Positions 36,900-45,516 of a DNA stretch of 64,000 bases are shown here, piece after piece. The notes under the pieces are model-generated. The model worked only from the letters and a program-made list of their open reading frames with translations. It searched no databases and was not told where the DNA came from. This stretch comes from Peribacillus sp. ACCC06369. GTDB lineage: Bacteria; Bacillota; Bacilli; Bacillales; DSM-1321. Numbering within the stretch: position 1 is the first letter of the stretch; each line of letters opens with the position of its first letter. The position numbers and the translations under genes were made by a program. The stretch lies in the NCBI RefSeq assembly GCF_030348945.1, contig NZ_JAUCEN010000002.1:2666001-2730000 (forward strand). Reading direction: 5' to 3'.

Positions 36900-37840
36900 C
36901 GGAATACCTCCTTGAATTTCCCTTTTTCAAACACTCTGGTAAAGACGGCTACTGATATGACGGTGGTGGCTAATAGAATATAAGAAAGAGCAGATCCGAA
37001 TGTCCAATGCAGCAGGTTATTTATTTGATCATAGATGACAACAGGCATCACGGGCACATTGGCTCCCCCCATAAGTGCAGGCGTAACATAAGCACTCATT
37101 GACAAACTGAATACAAGAATGCAACCAGATACTATACCAGGGATACTTAGCGGCAATGTAATGGAAAAGAACCTTCTGAATGGGCTTGCCCCAAGTATGG
37201 CTCCTGCCTTATCCAGGGAAGGATCAATATTATATAAGCTGGCAACGATGGATAAGATCATGAAAGGTAGATATGCATTGGATAGTCCAATTACAACTCC
37301 GATTTCCGAAAACAATAGCTTCAATGGTGCATCTATTATGCCAAGGGCCATCAGGGTTTGATTAATCGTTCCATTAGGTAATAGCAAGAGGTACCAGCCA
37401 AAATTACGGACCACTATACTTACAAGGAGTGGTGACACGATCAAGAGAGTGATATACCCTCTGATCCGCGCTGAACTTTTGGCCATCGTCAAAGCTACCG
37501 GATATCCAAGAAATAAAGCAACCAAGACCGAATATAAGCTGATTTTCACTGTCAGCCACAAAGATGATAAGTAATAGCTATCTGAAAATAATTGTGTATA
37601 GTTTTTTAGGCTATAAACGGCATCCGCTCCTCCAAGATTATCAGTGGAGATGAAGCTTAAATATAAAATGTATAACATCGGTATGACGAAGAAACCAAAT
37701 ATGAAAAGTAGAATCGGCGTTAAAAGGAGTAATCCCGGCACCCAGACCTTCCTTTTCTTGATTTTAGGTTCCTTTTGCGGCTCAATCGGATTCTTTTCCC
37801 GTTCTATTTCTTGACTAGCATAACTTCTGATGGGCTCCAT
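36896..37840 (-). CDS. ABC transporter permease (PotB-like)
   Basis: A 314-residue permease with a long charged N-terminal tail (about 35 residues) before six helices. The ATPase-docking loop is IDPSLDKAGAILGASPFRRF near residues 205-224. The start overlaps the end of the ATPase gene by 37 bp, with GAGGTG 8 nt before the ATG, so it is translationally coupled. It pairs with the permease at 36090. Confidence 0.9.
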   Translation of the reverse strand: MEPIRSYASQEIEREKNPIEPQKEPKIKKRKVWVPGLLLLTPILLFIFGFFVIPMLYILYLSFISTDNLGGADAVYSLKNYTQLFSDSYYLSSLWLTVKISLYSVLVALFLGYPVALTMAKSSARIRGYITLLIVSPLLVSIVVRNFGWYLLLLPNGTINQTLMALGIIDAPLKLLFSEIGVVIGLSNAYLPFMILSIVASLYNIDPSLDKAGAILGASPFRRFFSITLPLSIPGIVSGCILVFSLSMSAYVTPALMGGANVPVMPVVIYDQINNLLHWTFGSALSYILLATTVISVAVFTRVFEKGKFKEVFR

Positions 37841-38964
37841 CCTATCAACACCTCACTTCCATTTTGCCATGATGAATCAAAAGCGGAAGTCAATACTTGT
37901 ATACTTTTACTCTGTAATAGAACATTGATTTCCCATGAGGTACCAAGATAGTTAATTTGGCTAATCTTGGCACGATGGAAATCCAAATGTGATAAGGAGG
38001 TGTCATCCGCAGAAAAAATTTGCAGTTTTTCTGGTCTAATATAAAGCTTCACCTCATCTCCGGTTTTCAAATCATTATCATTTCCCATGATATTATCTGC
38101 GTCTACATGTGTGATATCAGAACCTATCTTGACTGACACTTTCCGCTTGTCCACAGCAGAGACATTCCCTTCAAAACAATTCGATTTACCGATGAATTGA
38201 AAGACGAATTCTGTCTTGGGATGATTGTAAATATCAGTCGGAGTACTGATTTGTTCAATTTTCCCTGCATTCATCACCACGACTCGATCAGACATGGAAA
38301 GTGCTTCTTCTTGATCATGGGTCACAAAAATGGTCGTTACGCCAATTTCCTTTTGTAATCGCTTTATCTCGGCCCTAAGTTCATGGCGCAGTTTTGCATC
38401 AAGGTTTGAAAGGGGTTCGTCCAGCAAAAGGAGCTCCGGTTCAACTACAAGTGCCCTGGAAATCGCAACACGCTGACGCTGACCTCCTGATAATTCTCTT
38501 GGATAACGATTCTCCAATCCTGACATTTTCACTAATTCAAGCGCTTTACTTATCTTCTTTTTTTGTTCAGCTTTACCGATCTTGCGCAGCTTCAAGCCAA
38601 AGCTTAAATTTTCATAGACTGTCATATGGGGAAAAAGTGAATACGTTTGAAAAACCATGCCTAAATCTCTCTTATAAGGAGGAACCTTCGTAACATTATT
38701 TCCTTTAATATGGACCTCTCCCCGGTCTGCATCGAGGAATCCTGCAATGAGGTTCAAGGTTGTGGACTTTCCGCACCCTGAAGGCCCAAGAAGAGTGAGT
38801 AACTCTCCTTGTTTCACCTCCAGATCAATACCATTCAGGACCACATTCGAGCCAAATTGTTTAAACGCTCCTTTTATCTCTACATCATTTTTATTTGACC
38901 CAACCCCCTGAACTGCCTCCAGGTGTTGTCTATTAATTTCCATATCTTTTTTTAATACTTCCAT
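37804..38964 (-). CDS. ABC transporter ATP-binding protein (PotA/FbpC-like)
   Basis: A 386-residue ATPase. Walker A is LLGPSGCGKST (about residues 58-68), Q loop MVFQTYSLFPHMTV, signature RELSGGQRQRVA (about 160-171), Walker B LLLLDEPLSNLDAKLR, switch His in IFVTHDQEEA. A C-terminal TOBE domain follows (about 300-386). It energises import of the ligand delivered by the binding protein at 38984. The gene precedes both permeases and follows the binding-protein gene by 19 bp. Confidence 0.95.
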   Translation of the reverse strand: MEVLKKDMEINRQHLEAVQGVGSNKNDVEIKGAFKQFGSNVVLNGIDLEVKQGELLTLLGPSGCGKSTTLNLIAGFLDADRGEVHIKGNNVTKVPPYKRDLGMVFQTYSLFPHMTVYENLSFGLKLRKIGKAEQKKKISKALELVKMSGLENRYPRELSGGQRQRVAISRALVVEPELLLLDEPLSNLDAKLRHELRAEIKRLQKEIGVTTIFVTHDQEEALSMSDRVVVMNAGKIEQISTPTDIYNHPKTEFVFQFIGKSNCFEGNVSAVDKRKVSVKIGSDITHVDADNIMGNDNDLKTGDEVKLYIRPEKLQIFSADDTSLSHLDFHRAKISQINYLGTSWEINVLLQSKSIQVLTSAFDSSWQNGSEVLIGWSPSEVMLVKK

Positions 38965-38983
38965 GTGATCAACACGCTCCTTA

Positions 38984-40084
38984 TTATTTGAGTTTTTTCC
39001 CTAATTCAGGAGTAACCTCTTTCGCCCATCTGTCTGACACCTCAGCACGGATTTCTGCAAACTTGGCGAAATCAGGTTTGAATGTTTTATCACTTGCTTT
39101 AAGGCCGATTGACTCTTCATATTTCTCTGGGATTTTCATGCCTTCCACCGTCGGATAAAATCCTTTTTCGGAAATTAGTGCTTGTGCTTCTTCACTGACT
39201 ACATAGTTGATGAATTCTAGGGCTTCTTTGCTATTAGGCGTATTCTTCACTAGACCAGCGCTGAAAGCTTGAAGCGGCACACCTTCTTTAGGCACCGCCA
39301 TCTTAATAGGAATTCCTGAAACGGCTAGTTCACCTATGGAATAACTACCCATGACCGTTACGTCAGCAGCTCCCTGTTGGATAGCTGGCATCATTTGCGT
39401 TGAGTTTTTATAAAATGTATTGGAGTATCCTGCAAGATCTTTTGCCTTTTCAAGACCTGGTTCCATGTCTTCCGTGCTGCCGCCGTTTGCAATCGCCAGA
39501 CCATTAAGGGTATTGAAACCCCAGTCATTCGTAATATCTGAAAATGCCGTTTTACCCTCGTAATCCGGGGAGACAAGATCATTCCATGATTCGATTGATT
39601 TTAACCCTTTCTTTTTAAAGGTTTCCGTATTATAAGCTGGTGCAATGACTAAGCCGAATGCTGGCGCGGCAGCATTTTCAATCGGAATGAATCGGGGATC
39701 CACCGATTTCATATTGGGAACATTGGACTCATCAATTGGTACGATCAGTTCCTTCTCCTTAGCGCGTATTACATCAACCGGTACAAAAAGGGCAACATCT
39801 ATTTGCGGAGCGTTCTTCTGTAATTCCACTTTAGAAAGGATTTCACCTGATAAACCGGAAATATAATTAACAGTGATTCCCGTTTCTTCTTTGAACTTTG
39901 GAGCGATCACATCTCGGATGGCGCTTTCGATGACCCCGCCATTACCGGCTATCGTTATTTTCTTCTCCCCTTTTTCACCTGTACTCGTTTGAACAGATTC
40001 CCCCGGCTTTTGCGGAGTAGGATTACCACACCCCGCAAGTGCGATCAATGCGATTATCGATAAAAGACATATTAGTTTTTTCAA
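38984..40084 (-). CDS. ABC transporter substrate-binding lipoprotein (PotD/AfuA-like)
   Basis: A 366-residue lipoprotein. The signal peptide MKKLICLLSIIALIALAGCG ends in the lipobox ALAGC, so it is tethered outside the cell. The mature part is a type II periplasmic-binding fold (ITIAGNGGVIESAIRDVIAP; later AAPAFGLVIAPAYNTETFKK). Relatives bind putrescine/spermidine, iron or 2-aminoethylphosphonate. The start is TTG at 40084, 8 nt after GGGAGG; a TTG at 40117 would add 11 residues and overlap the TAXI gene. Confidence 0.92.
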   Translation of the reverse strand: MKKLICLLSIIALIALAGCGNPTPQKPGESVQTSTGEKGEKKITIAGNGGVIESAIRDVIAPKFKEETGITVNYISGLSGEILSKVELQKNAPQIDVALFVPVDVIRAKEKELIVPIDESNVPNMKSVDPRFIPIENAAAPAFGLVIAPAYNTETFKKKGLKSIESWNDLVSPDYEGKTAFSDITNDWGFNTLNGLAIANGGSTEDMEPGLEKAKDLAGYSNTFYKNSTQMMPAIQQGAADVTVMGSYSIGELAVSGIPIKMAVPKEGVPLQAFSAGLVKNTPNSKEALEFINYVVSEEAQALISEKGFYPTVEGMKIPEKYEESIGLKASDKTFKPDFAKFAEIRAEVSDRWAKEVTPELGKKLK

Positions 40085-40103
40085 AGTCATTACCTCCCGT
40101 TTT

Positions 40104-41111
40104 TCATTGATTTTCAATCATTCCTTGTTCAGTAAAATAATTCATGGCCCCTGAATGAAAATCCATTGGAACTTGTTTGGTTGCTTCCTCTATTGAAATA
40201 TCAGAAGCCGCCGGATGTGTTTGCTGCAGTTCAGGCAGATGTTCATATAATGTTTTCACAAGATTGTAAGCATGCGGGTCAGACATTTCCTTGTAGGTTA
40301 CCAGGACATTTTTAATTGATATCGTTTGGACATTTTTTTTCATTCCCTTGTATGTATCTCTGGGAATTTCATTATGAGTATAAACTCCATATTGTTTTTG
40401 AAGACGTTCAATGACCTCCCCCGGTATTGGTATGAAAGTCAGCTCCGTCTGATTGGATATGAAAGCGATTTCATTATTCGGAAGTCCCGAAGAAAAGAAA
40501 GCTGCATCAATGGTACCATTTCGTAATGCTTCTGCTGATTGAGAAAAAGAAAGATAGGATAAATTCAATTGATCGGTCGGCAAATCAGATTCTAACAGTA
40601 TCCGTTCTGCAATAAGCCTTGTACCGCTTCCTGTCGTACCCACACTAATGCGTTTACCAACTAAATCTTCTAAGGAATCAATATCATTTTGTTTAGTAGT
40701 AACAATTTGAACATAATTGGAATATAGGGCCGTTAAAGCTCTTAACTTGGATTTATCCGTTTCAGGCAAATCAAGTACATCCACTGTGGTAAAACCAATT
40801 TCTGCCCGATGGCGGCTAACCAATTCAGTATTTTCGATAGAAGCATGGGTTACCTGGGTTCCTGAAACAGCTCCATTATATTTTTCATACATGTTTGACA
40901 ATCTTTTTCCTAATGAAAAATAAACACCTGTCATATCTCCGGTTGCAATGATTAGCAGCCTATTATTTAAATCCTGTCCTTCAGAAGTTAATTGACTCTG
41001 AATCAAGGTAGTAGCAGGTTTGGATATTTCCTGCTGCTCATTCATAAAAGAACATCCTGTCATGAAACAAAATAACAAAGCGACTTTTATAAAGAGTGCT
41101 CCATTTTTCAT
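40104..41111 (-). CDS. TAXI-family solute-binding lipoprotein without TRAP permease
   Basis: A 335-residue lipoprotein (signal with FCFMTGCSF lipobox). The body matches TAXI binding proteins of TRAP transporters: RLLIIATGDMTGVYFSLGKR near residues 51-70, then GKRISVGTTGSGTRLIAERI near 148-167. TAXI proteins normally work with a fused TRAP permease; none is present here. Instead the gene is first in an operon with a full ABC importer and directly downstream of a two-component system. It may deliver its ligand to the kinase or to the ABC permeases. The sigma-54 promoter 30 bp upstream drives it. Confidence 0.88.
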   Translation of the reverse strand: MKNGALFIKVALLFCFMTGCSFMNEQQEISKPATTLIQSQLTSEGQDLNNRLLIIATGDMTGVYFSLGKRLSNMYEKYNGAVSGTQVTHASIENTELVSRHRAEIGFTTVDVLDLPETDKSKLRALTALYSNYVQIVTTKQNDIDSLEDLVGKRISVGTTGSGTRLIAERILLESDLPTDQLNLSYLSFSQSAEALRNGTIDAAFFSSGLPNNEIAFISNQTELTFIPIPGEVIERLQKQYGVYTHNEIPRDTYKGMKKNVQTISIKNVLVTYKEMSDPHAYNLVKTLYEHLPELQQTHPAASDISIEEATKQVPMDFHSGAMNYFTEQGMIENQ

Positions 41112-41140
41112 CGTAGCCCTCCTTTCTTAATGTACTTAGA

Positions 41141-41157
41141 TGCAAATATCATGCCAA
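41141..41157 (-). promoter_or_regulatory. sigma-54 promoter of the TAXI/ABC operon
   Basis: On the minus strand it reads TTGGCAT, five bases (GATAT), then TTGCA: one change from the TGGCAC-N5-TTGCA consensus, with the invariant GG and GC in place. It ends about 30 bp before the TAXI start. The gene just upstream encodes an NtrC-type sigma-54 activator, which strongly supports the call. Confidence 0.88.
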
Positions 41158-41186
41158 GTCGATTTTCTGCTTTAAAACGCAAATCC

Positions 41187-41258
41187 TGCCGATTTATTGT
41201 TTGGAATACCCGTTTAAACCGGCAATTTTTGCCGGTTACCCAGAAAAAAATGCCGGTT
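41187..41258. promoter_or_regulatory. enhancer region with TGCCGGTT half-sites for the NtrC-type regulator
   Basis: A perfect palindrome AACCGGCAA-TTT-TTGCCGGTT lies at 41217-41237. A further half-site TGCCGGTT lies at 41251-41258 and a weaker TGCCGATT at 41187-41194. The palindrome centre is about 85 bp upstream of the -12 element, a normal enhancer distance. No T run follows on the minus strand, so this is not a good terminator for the response regulator. Confidence 0.75.
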
Positions 41259-41273
41259 CCCACTATAAGTCTT

Positions 41274-42650
41274 TTATTCTTCTTTTGAAATGAGCTTAAT
41301 TTTATCCCGAAGGCTTCTTTCTGAAATTTTTAGAATTTGAGCTGTTTTTTGCCGATGATTTTTACAGTATTGAAGAGTGGCCGTTATAACTTTTCCCTCT
41401 ATTTCTTTCATGGATATGCCAATAGGAATCCTGAAACTGTTAAAATCATCGTCATTGCCATCCGGCTGGAGAATGAACTTCTGTTCTTGAACATATTGCG
41501 GCAAATCGGTATCCTCCATGCTTTTCGAGTTTGATAGGGCAACAGCATATTCTATAATGTTACCAAGCTCACGGACATTCCCAGGGTAATGATAATCCAG
41601 TAAAATTCGACGTGCGGTTGCCGAGAACGTCTTATCTTCACGATTCATATCCCTAGCGTGCTTTTTTATAAAATAATCCATAAGGATCGGTAAATCTTCT
41701 TTTCTATCTCTTAAAGGCGGCATGGAGATGGGAATGACATTTAGCCTGAAATACAAATCCTCCCTAAATTCCCCTTCCATCACCATTTGTTCCAGGTTTT
41801 TATTGGCTGCACTTATAATACGGACATCCAGTGAGATTTTTGTATTGGATCCCAGAGGCGTCACTTCCCGTTCCTGTAATACCCGTAATAATTTGGCTTG
41901 AAGAGGAAGTGGCATTTCACTAATCTCATCCAGAAAAAGGATGCCTCCATTAGCAGCAACGAATTTCCCTTCCTTCCTCTGAGTTGCACCGGAAAATGCT
42001 CCCTTCTCGTAACCGAACAATTCAGATTCCAGCAGCATCTCAGGAATTGCTGCACAATTGACAATCTGCATGGGGTTGTTTTTCCTTCTTCCTAGTGTAT
42101 GGATGTTTCGGGCTACCAGCTCTTTTCCAGTTCCACTTTCACCCGTGATAAGAACACTTGAATCAATATCTTTCACTCTTTCGATCATTGAAAAAATACG
42201 CTGCATCGCCTTGCTGTTACCAAGAAAATTACCAAATCTCTTTTGAATCTCTAATTCTTCATGTAAAGTCTCCAATTGATTGGACATCTGTTTGAATTCG
42301 GCTGCCCTCATCAAGAGCAAAGAAAGTTCTTCTATATTAATTGGCTTTTCAATATAGTAGTAGGCCCCTTTTTTTATGGCCTCGATGGAAGTTTCTATGG
42401 ATGAATAGGCAGTCATCATGATGATTGTCACGTTAGGTGCTATTTGTTTGATTTTCTGTAGGACATCAAGTCCACTTTTATTTCCTATTCTAAGATCAAG
42501 TAAAACAATATCAAAAGGCTGATTGTCGATCTTTCGAAGACCTTCATCCGGGTCCGTTGTTGTAACGACTTGATAAGAATCTTCCAAGGCAAAGCTAAGA
42601 GCGGTGCAAATAGCAGGTTCATCATCGATCACCAATACATGCATTTTCAT
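41274..42650 (-). CDS. NtrC-family sigma-54-dependent response regulator
   Basis: A 458-residue activator. The receiver domain (1-120) has phospho-acceptor Asp 52 in VLLDLRIG, the acidic pair DDEP at 9-12 and Lys in EKPINIEEL. The AAA+ domain has Walker A GESGTGKE (170-177) and Walker B LFLDEISE. The sigma-54 contact loop reads GAFSGA (217-222) instead of GAFTGA, a conservative change. The C-terminus is a Fis-type HTH (YCKNHRQKTAQILKISERSL). It follows the kinase gene by 24 bp and precedes its own probable target promoter. Confidence 0.95.
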   Translation of the reverse strand: MKMHVLVIDDEPAICTALSFALEDSYQVVTTTDPDEGLRKIDNQPFDIVLLDLRIGNKSGLDVLQKIKQIAPNVTIIMMTAYSSIETSIEAIKKGAYYYIEKPINIEELSLLLMRAAEFKQMSNQLETLHEELEIQKRFGNFLGNSKAMQRIFSMIERVKDIDSSVLITGESGTGKELVARNIHTLGRRKNNPMQIVNCAAIPEMLLESELFGYEKGAFSGATQRKEGKFVAANGGILFLDEISEMPLPLQAKLLRVLQEREVTPLGSNTKISLDVRIISAANKNLEQMVMEGEFREDLYFRLNVIPISMPPLRDRKEDLPILMDYFIKKHARDMNREDKTFSATARRILLDYHYPGNVRELGNIIEYAVALSNSKSMEDTDLPQYVQEQKFILQPDGNDDDFNSFRIPIGISMKEIEGKVITATLQYCKNHRQKTAQILKISERSLRDKIKLISKEE

Positions 42651-42674
42651 ATTACTCTTCCTCCTTCCAAGCTT

Positions 42675-44684
42675 CTATTCGATATATAAAGGTAGTAAAA
42701 TGATGAATTTCGTTCCTGAATTAGGATAACTTTTCACATGGATATCTCCGTTATTTTCCTTAACTAGCCTATAAGATAACGTAAGCCCCAAACCGACTCC
42801 CTTTTCTTTATTTGTGAAAAAAGGTTCGAAAATATGGTTCAGTTCCTCCTGTTTCATCCCTTTCCCCGTATCGGATATGGTAATCCGCCCTGTCTTTTCG
42901 TTCTCTTTATCAATTGTGATTTTAATGTTCTTTTCCTCGGTTTCTTCAACAGCATGAATCGAATTTAACACCAAGTTTAAAAGAACCTGGTGAATTTGTT
43001 GTAAATCTATATAAAATATAAGGTCATCATCAATCGTCTGCTCGAAATTTATTTGTTTCTTTTCCATTGTCACCTTATGAAAAGCAAGTAATGATATAAG
43101 TTCATGTGCGTAGCAATTCGTTATATTTGGCGGGCGCGGACGTGCATATTCAATTAAATCGGTAACGATCGCATTCAGTCGGTTTACTTCAGTAGGCAAG
43201 TGTTCCATTAGCACTTGTCGGAATTGGGAGTTATCATATTTACTCGGAAGTAAATCTATGAATGTTTTGATAGATGTTAAAGGATTCCTGATTTCATGTG
43301 CGACACCTGCAACTAGTTGTCCAAGAGCGTGCAGCTTTTCTTGTGTGACCAATTTTTTCTCCAATGTTTTCTTTTCAGTCTCATCATTCATGGAAAGTAA
43401 GTATCCGGTTTGCATTTCTTCAGAATTGAACATCTTATGCATCGAATAGGAAATCACCTTCTGTTCATTTTCCTCATTAAATACCAAGATCCGAAAAGTA
43501 CCCGTACGATTATCCTCATTCTGTTCTTGATTGAAAGCTTCGAAATTCTTCATTAATTGCGAATGATTCATAAGATTCAGAATCATTTCCTTGGAAATGT
43601 TGAGAATGTCCGAAGCCTTTGCATTGCAGCTGGTAATCATGAAATCGAGATCGAATGTTATGATTCCAGTATTGATATTGTTTAAGATTTGATCTTTGAA
43701 CGCTTTACCATTTGCGATGTTTTGCCGTTGTTTCTCTAAATCCTTATTTAATAAATGTAATTTCAACGTCTGGTTATGAACGGATTTTTTTAGCTTCTGA
43801 TTCCATATGTAAATGATTAGAAGGATAAGTGCTACCGCAGTTAAGATTATGATCAACCAGAATATGAATTGCTCCAGCCTGGCAATTTTTTGATTGGACT
43901 GTGGCATGACCCATTTATCGATTATCCCGTTGATATTTCGGTTTGCTTTAAGTTCTGTGAGTGTATTGTCCATCATGAAAAGAAGCGATTGATTCCCTTT
44001 TTTCACTGCTATCGTATAATCCGCGGGTTCAATGACTTCATCGAGAATGATGTAATTCTTTTCTTGGCGGAACTTTTTCAAATAGAAGCCTGCAGTCCAT
44101 TTGTTTCCGATGAATACATCTGCACGGTTGTTCAATAATGTTAAAATACCCGAGTATTGATTCGAAACGGTCGTTAAATTTGTATTCCTCATATTGAGAA
44201 ATGTACTGATTACTGGAGTGTTATAGTCAAGGACAACATGTGAATCACGTAAATCCGTTAACGTATGAATATCCTGTTTCCTTTTACTAGGAATGATTAT
44301 TGATTGGGACATTGTAAAATAGGATTGAGTGAAATCAAGTTGGTTATCTTTTTCGGTATTATAGGTGCTTCCAACAATTGCATCAATTGTTCCATTACTT
44401 AAGGCTTTTTCCGCTTCTTGCATCCCCATCGAAATATATTTGAAATCTACGCCATTATATTTTGCTATTTCCTCCATTAAATCAATATTGATCCCTGTCA
44501 GCTCACCAGCTTCATTTTCAAATGAAAATGGAGCAAGAGCACTTTCTCCAGCAATTATAAATGTTTTTTGTTCAGCAAAAACAGCGGGAGACCATAATGT
44601 TTGAACAAAGAATATAAAGCAAAATATACTTAGTTTAAACAGCTGTTTTTTAATTAAGAGCCCTCCTTTTACGTTGAAATTCAT
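42675..44684 (-). CDS. sensor histidine kinase with extracytoplasmic solute-binding domain
   Basis: A kinase of about 660-669 residues. The order is signal peptide, type-3 periplasmic-binding domain outside the cell (about 40-270, PFSFENEAGELTGINIDLME), one transmembrane helix (about 285-303), coiled-coil linker, PAS domain (about 335-440), phosphoacceptor helix (AGVAHEIRNPLTSIKTF) and ATPase domain (NLVLNSIHAVEE, ISDTGKGMKQEE, GVGLGLTLS). The layout resembles BvgS/DctB-like nutrient sensors. Start choice is open: ATG 44684 has only a weak, distant GAGGA, while AAAGGAGGG lies 6 nt before an ATT at 44654-44652 that would give a clean signal peptide MKKQLFKLSIF. Confidence 0.93.
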   Translation of the reverse strand: MNFNVKGGLLIKKQLFKLSIFCFIFFVQTLWSPAVFAEQKTFIIAGESALAPFSFENEAGELTGINIDLMEEIAKYNGVDFKYISMGMQEAEKALSNGTIDAIVGSTYNTEKDNQLDFTQSYFTMSQSIIIPSKRKQDIHTLTDLRDSHVVLDYNTPVISTFLNMRNTNLTTVSNQYSGILTLLNNRADVFIGNKWTAGFYLKKFRQEKNYIILDEVIEPADYTIAVKKGNQSLLFMMDNTLTELKANRNINGIIDKWVMPQSNQKIARLEQFIFWLIIILTAVALILLIIYIWNQKLKKSVHNQTLKLHLLNKDLEKQRQNIANGKAFKDQILNNINTGIITFDLDFMITSCNAKASDILNISKEMILNLMNHSQLMKNFEAFNQEQNEDNRTGTFRILVFNEENEQKVISYSMHKMFNSEEMQTGYLLSMNDETEKKTLEKKLVTQEKLHALGQLVAGVAHEIRNPLTSIKTFIDLLPSKYDNSQFRQVLMEHLPTEVNRLNAIVTDLIEYARPRPPNITNCYAHELISLLAFHKVTMEKKQINFEQTIDDDLIFYIDLQQIHQVLLNLVLNSIHAVEETEEKNIKITIDKENEKTGRITISDTGKGMKQEELNHIFEPFFTNKEKGVGLGLTLSYRLVKENNGDIHVKSYPNSGTKFIILLPLYIE

Positions 44685-44942
44685 GCAGTCAGTATTCCTC
44701 GGCTAAAAAACATCATGATAATAATACTTCTCCAATTACGACTTGAACCCTTTAAAATGTAAAAGTTTCTTAGGATAATCTGACACAATCCAACAATAAC
44801 CAACAAAATGGGTATGTGTTTCTGAATGTATAACCTGTCCTAACCTGGATTTTGCCTTGTTGGATTAAAATTAAAGTAGAGCTTCTTCTATTTCTTTTTC
44901 ATGCTTAAAAACGCTACATTAGCTCCTTAACGAAATAAATAT

Positions 44943-44967
44943 AAACCCAGCAACATTTGCTGGGTTT
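44943..44967. terminator. hairpin upstream of the kinase, terminator-like
   Basis: AAACCCAGCAA pairs perfectly with TTGCTGGGTTT around CAT. Short A/T tracts are on both sides. A separate 10-bp inverted repeat AATCCAACAA/TTGTTGGATT (44787-44796 and 44857-44866) also lies in this intergenic stretch. Confidence 0.6.
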
Positions 44968-44976
44968 GCCAAAAAA

Positions 44977-45025
44977 AGAGCCAGTTGATTTCAGAAATAC
45001 GCTCCCTTTCCGCCGACTGTCTGCC
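44977..45025. repeat. 49-bp direct repeat, copy 1
   Basis: Identical to 45194-45242, 217 bp away. It starts AGAGCCAGTTGATTTCAG and ends CCGACTGTCTGCC. A second shared block AGGAGTGTCGCAAA follows both copies (45042 and 45295). GC content is higher than around it. It looks like a dispersed intergenic repeat of Bacillaceae. Confidence 0.85.
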
Positions 45026-45193
45026 AAGTCAGTTATTCGGTAGGAGTGTCGCAAACCTCAATCCTATAAGGATTACAGTAAAAAAACATTAAGGGTTTTA
45101 AAATCATGGATCGGTGTGAGAGCATTCCGAACCTCCTTTTGTCTACAAACTAAAAAGTCACTATTTAGCGGCCTTTTTCAGTCTGTAGTTAGA

Positions 45194-45242
45194 AGAGCCA
45201 GTTGATTTCAGAAATACGCTCCCTTTCCGCCGACTGTCTGCC
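45194..45242. repeat. 49-bp direct repeat, copy 2
   Basis: The second perfect copy. It runs on into a GC-rich tail to about 45290. A further repeat-like block, rich in AGTCGATTGGAACGGAAAGC-type sequence, lies at 45400-45480, so the whole 44977-45500 stretch is a cluster of repeat elements without genes. Confidence 0.85.
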
Positions 45243-45516
45243 CAAGCCCTCCTCGCCGTAAGCGTCTTTGGGGTCTCGGCTAGCCAGTTATGGCAGGAGT
45301 GTCGCAAATTTCTTCAAAGTAAAAAACTTAAAGGATAAACTAGTCTTAAACAAGTTTCGAAATGAGACCAGCCTACAGTTTTTTCTTTGAAAAAAAGTCC
45401 AGTCGATTGGAACGGAAAGCACGAGCCTCCACATGCGAAAAGAGCGCCGAGGTCGGACCGTCCGCGGAAAGAGGTGCCTGGAGAGTGGAGAGGAAATCAT
45501 TTTCAAACCCTCAAGA

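Noticed and set aside
44787..44866. 10-bp inverted repeat 60 bp apart upstream of the sensor kinase, as a mobile-element end pair
   Set aside because: No target duplication and no coding content between; too short to support an element.
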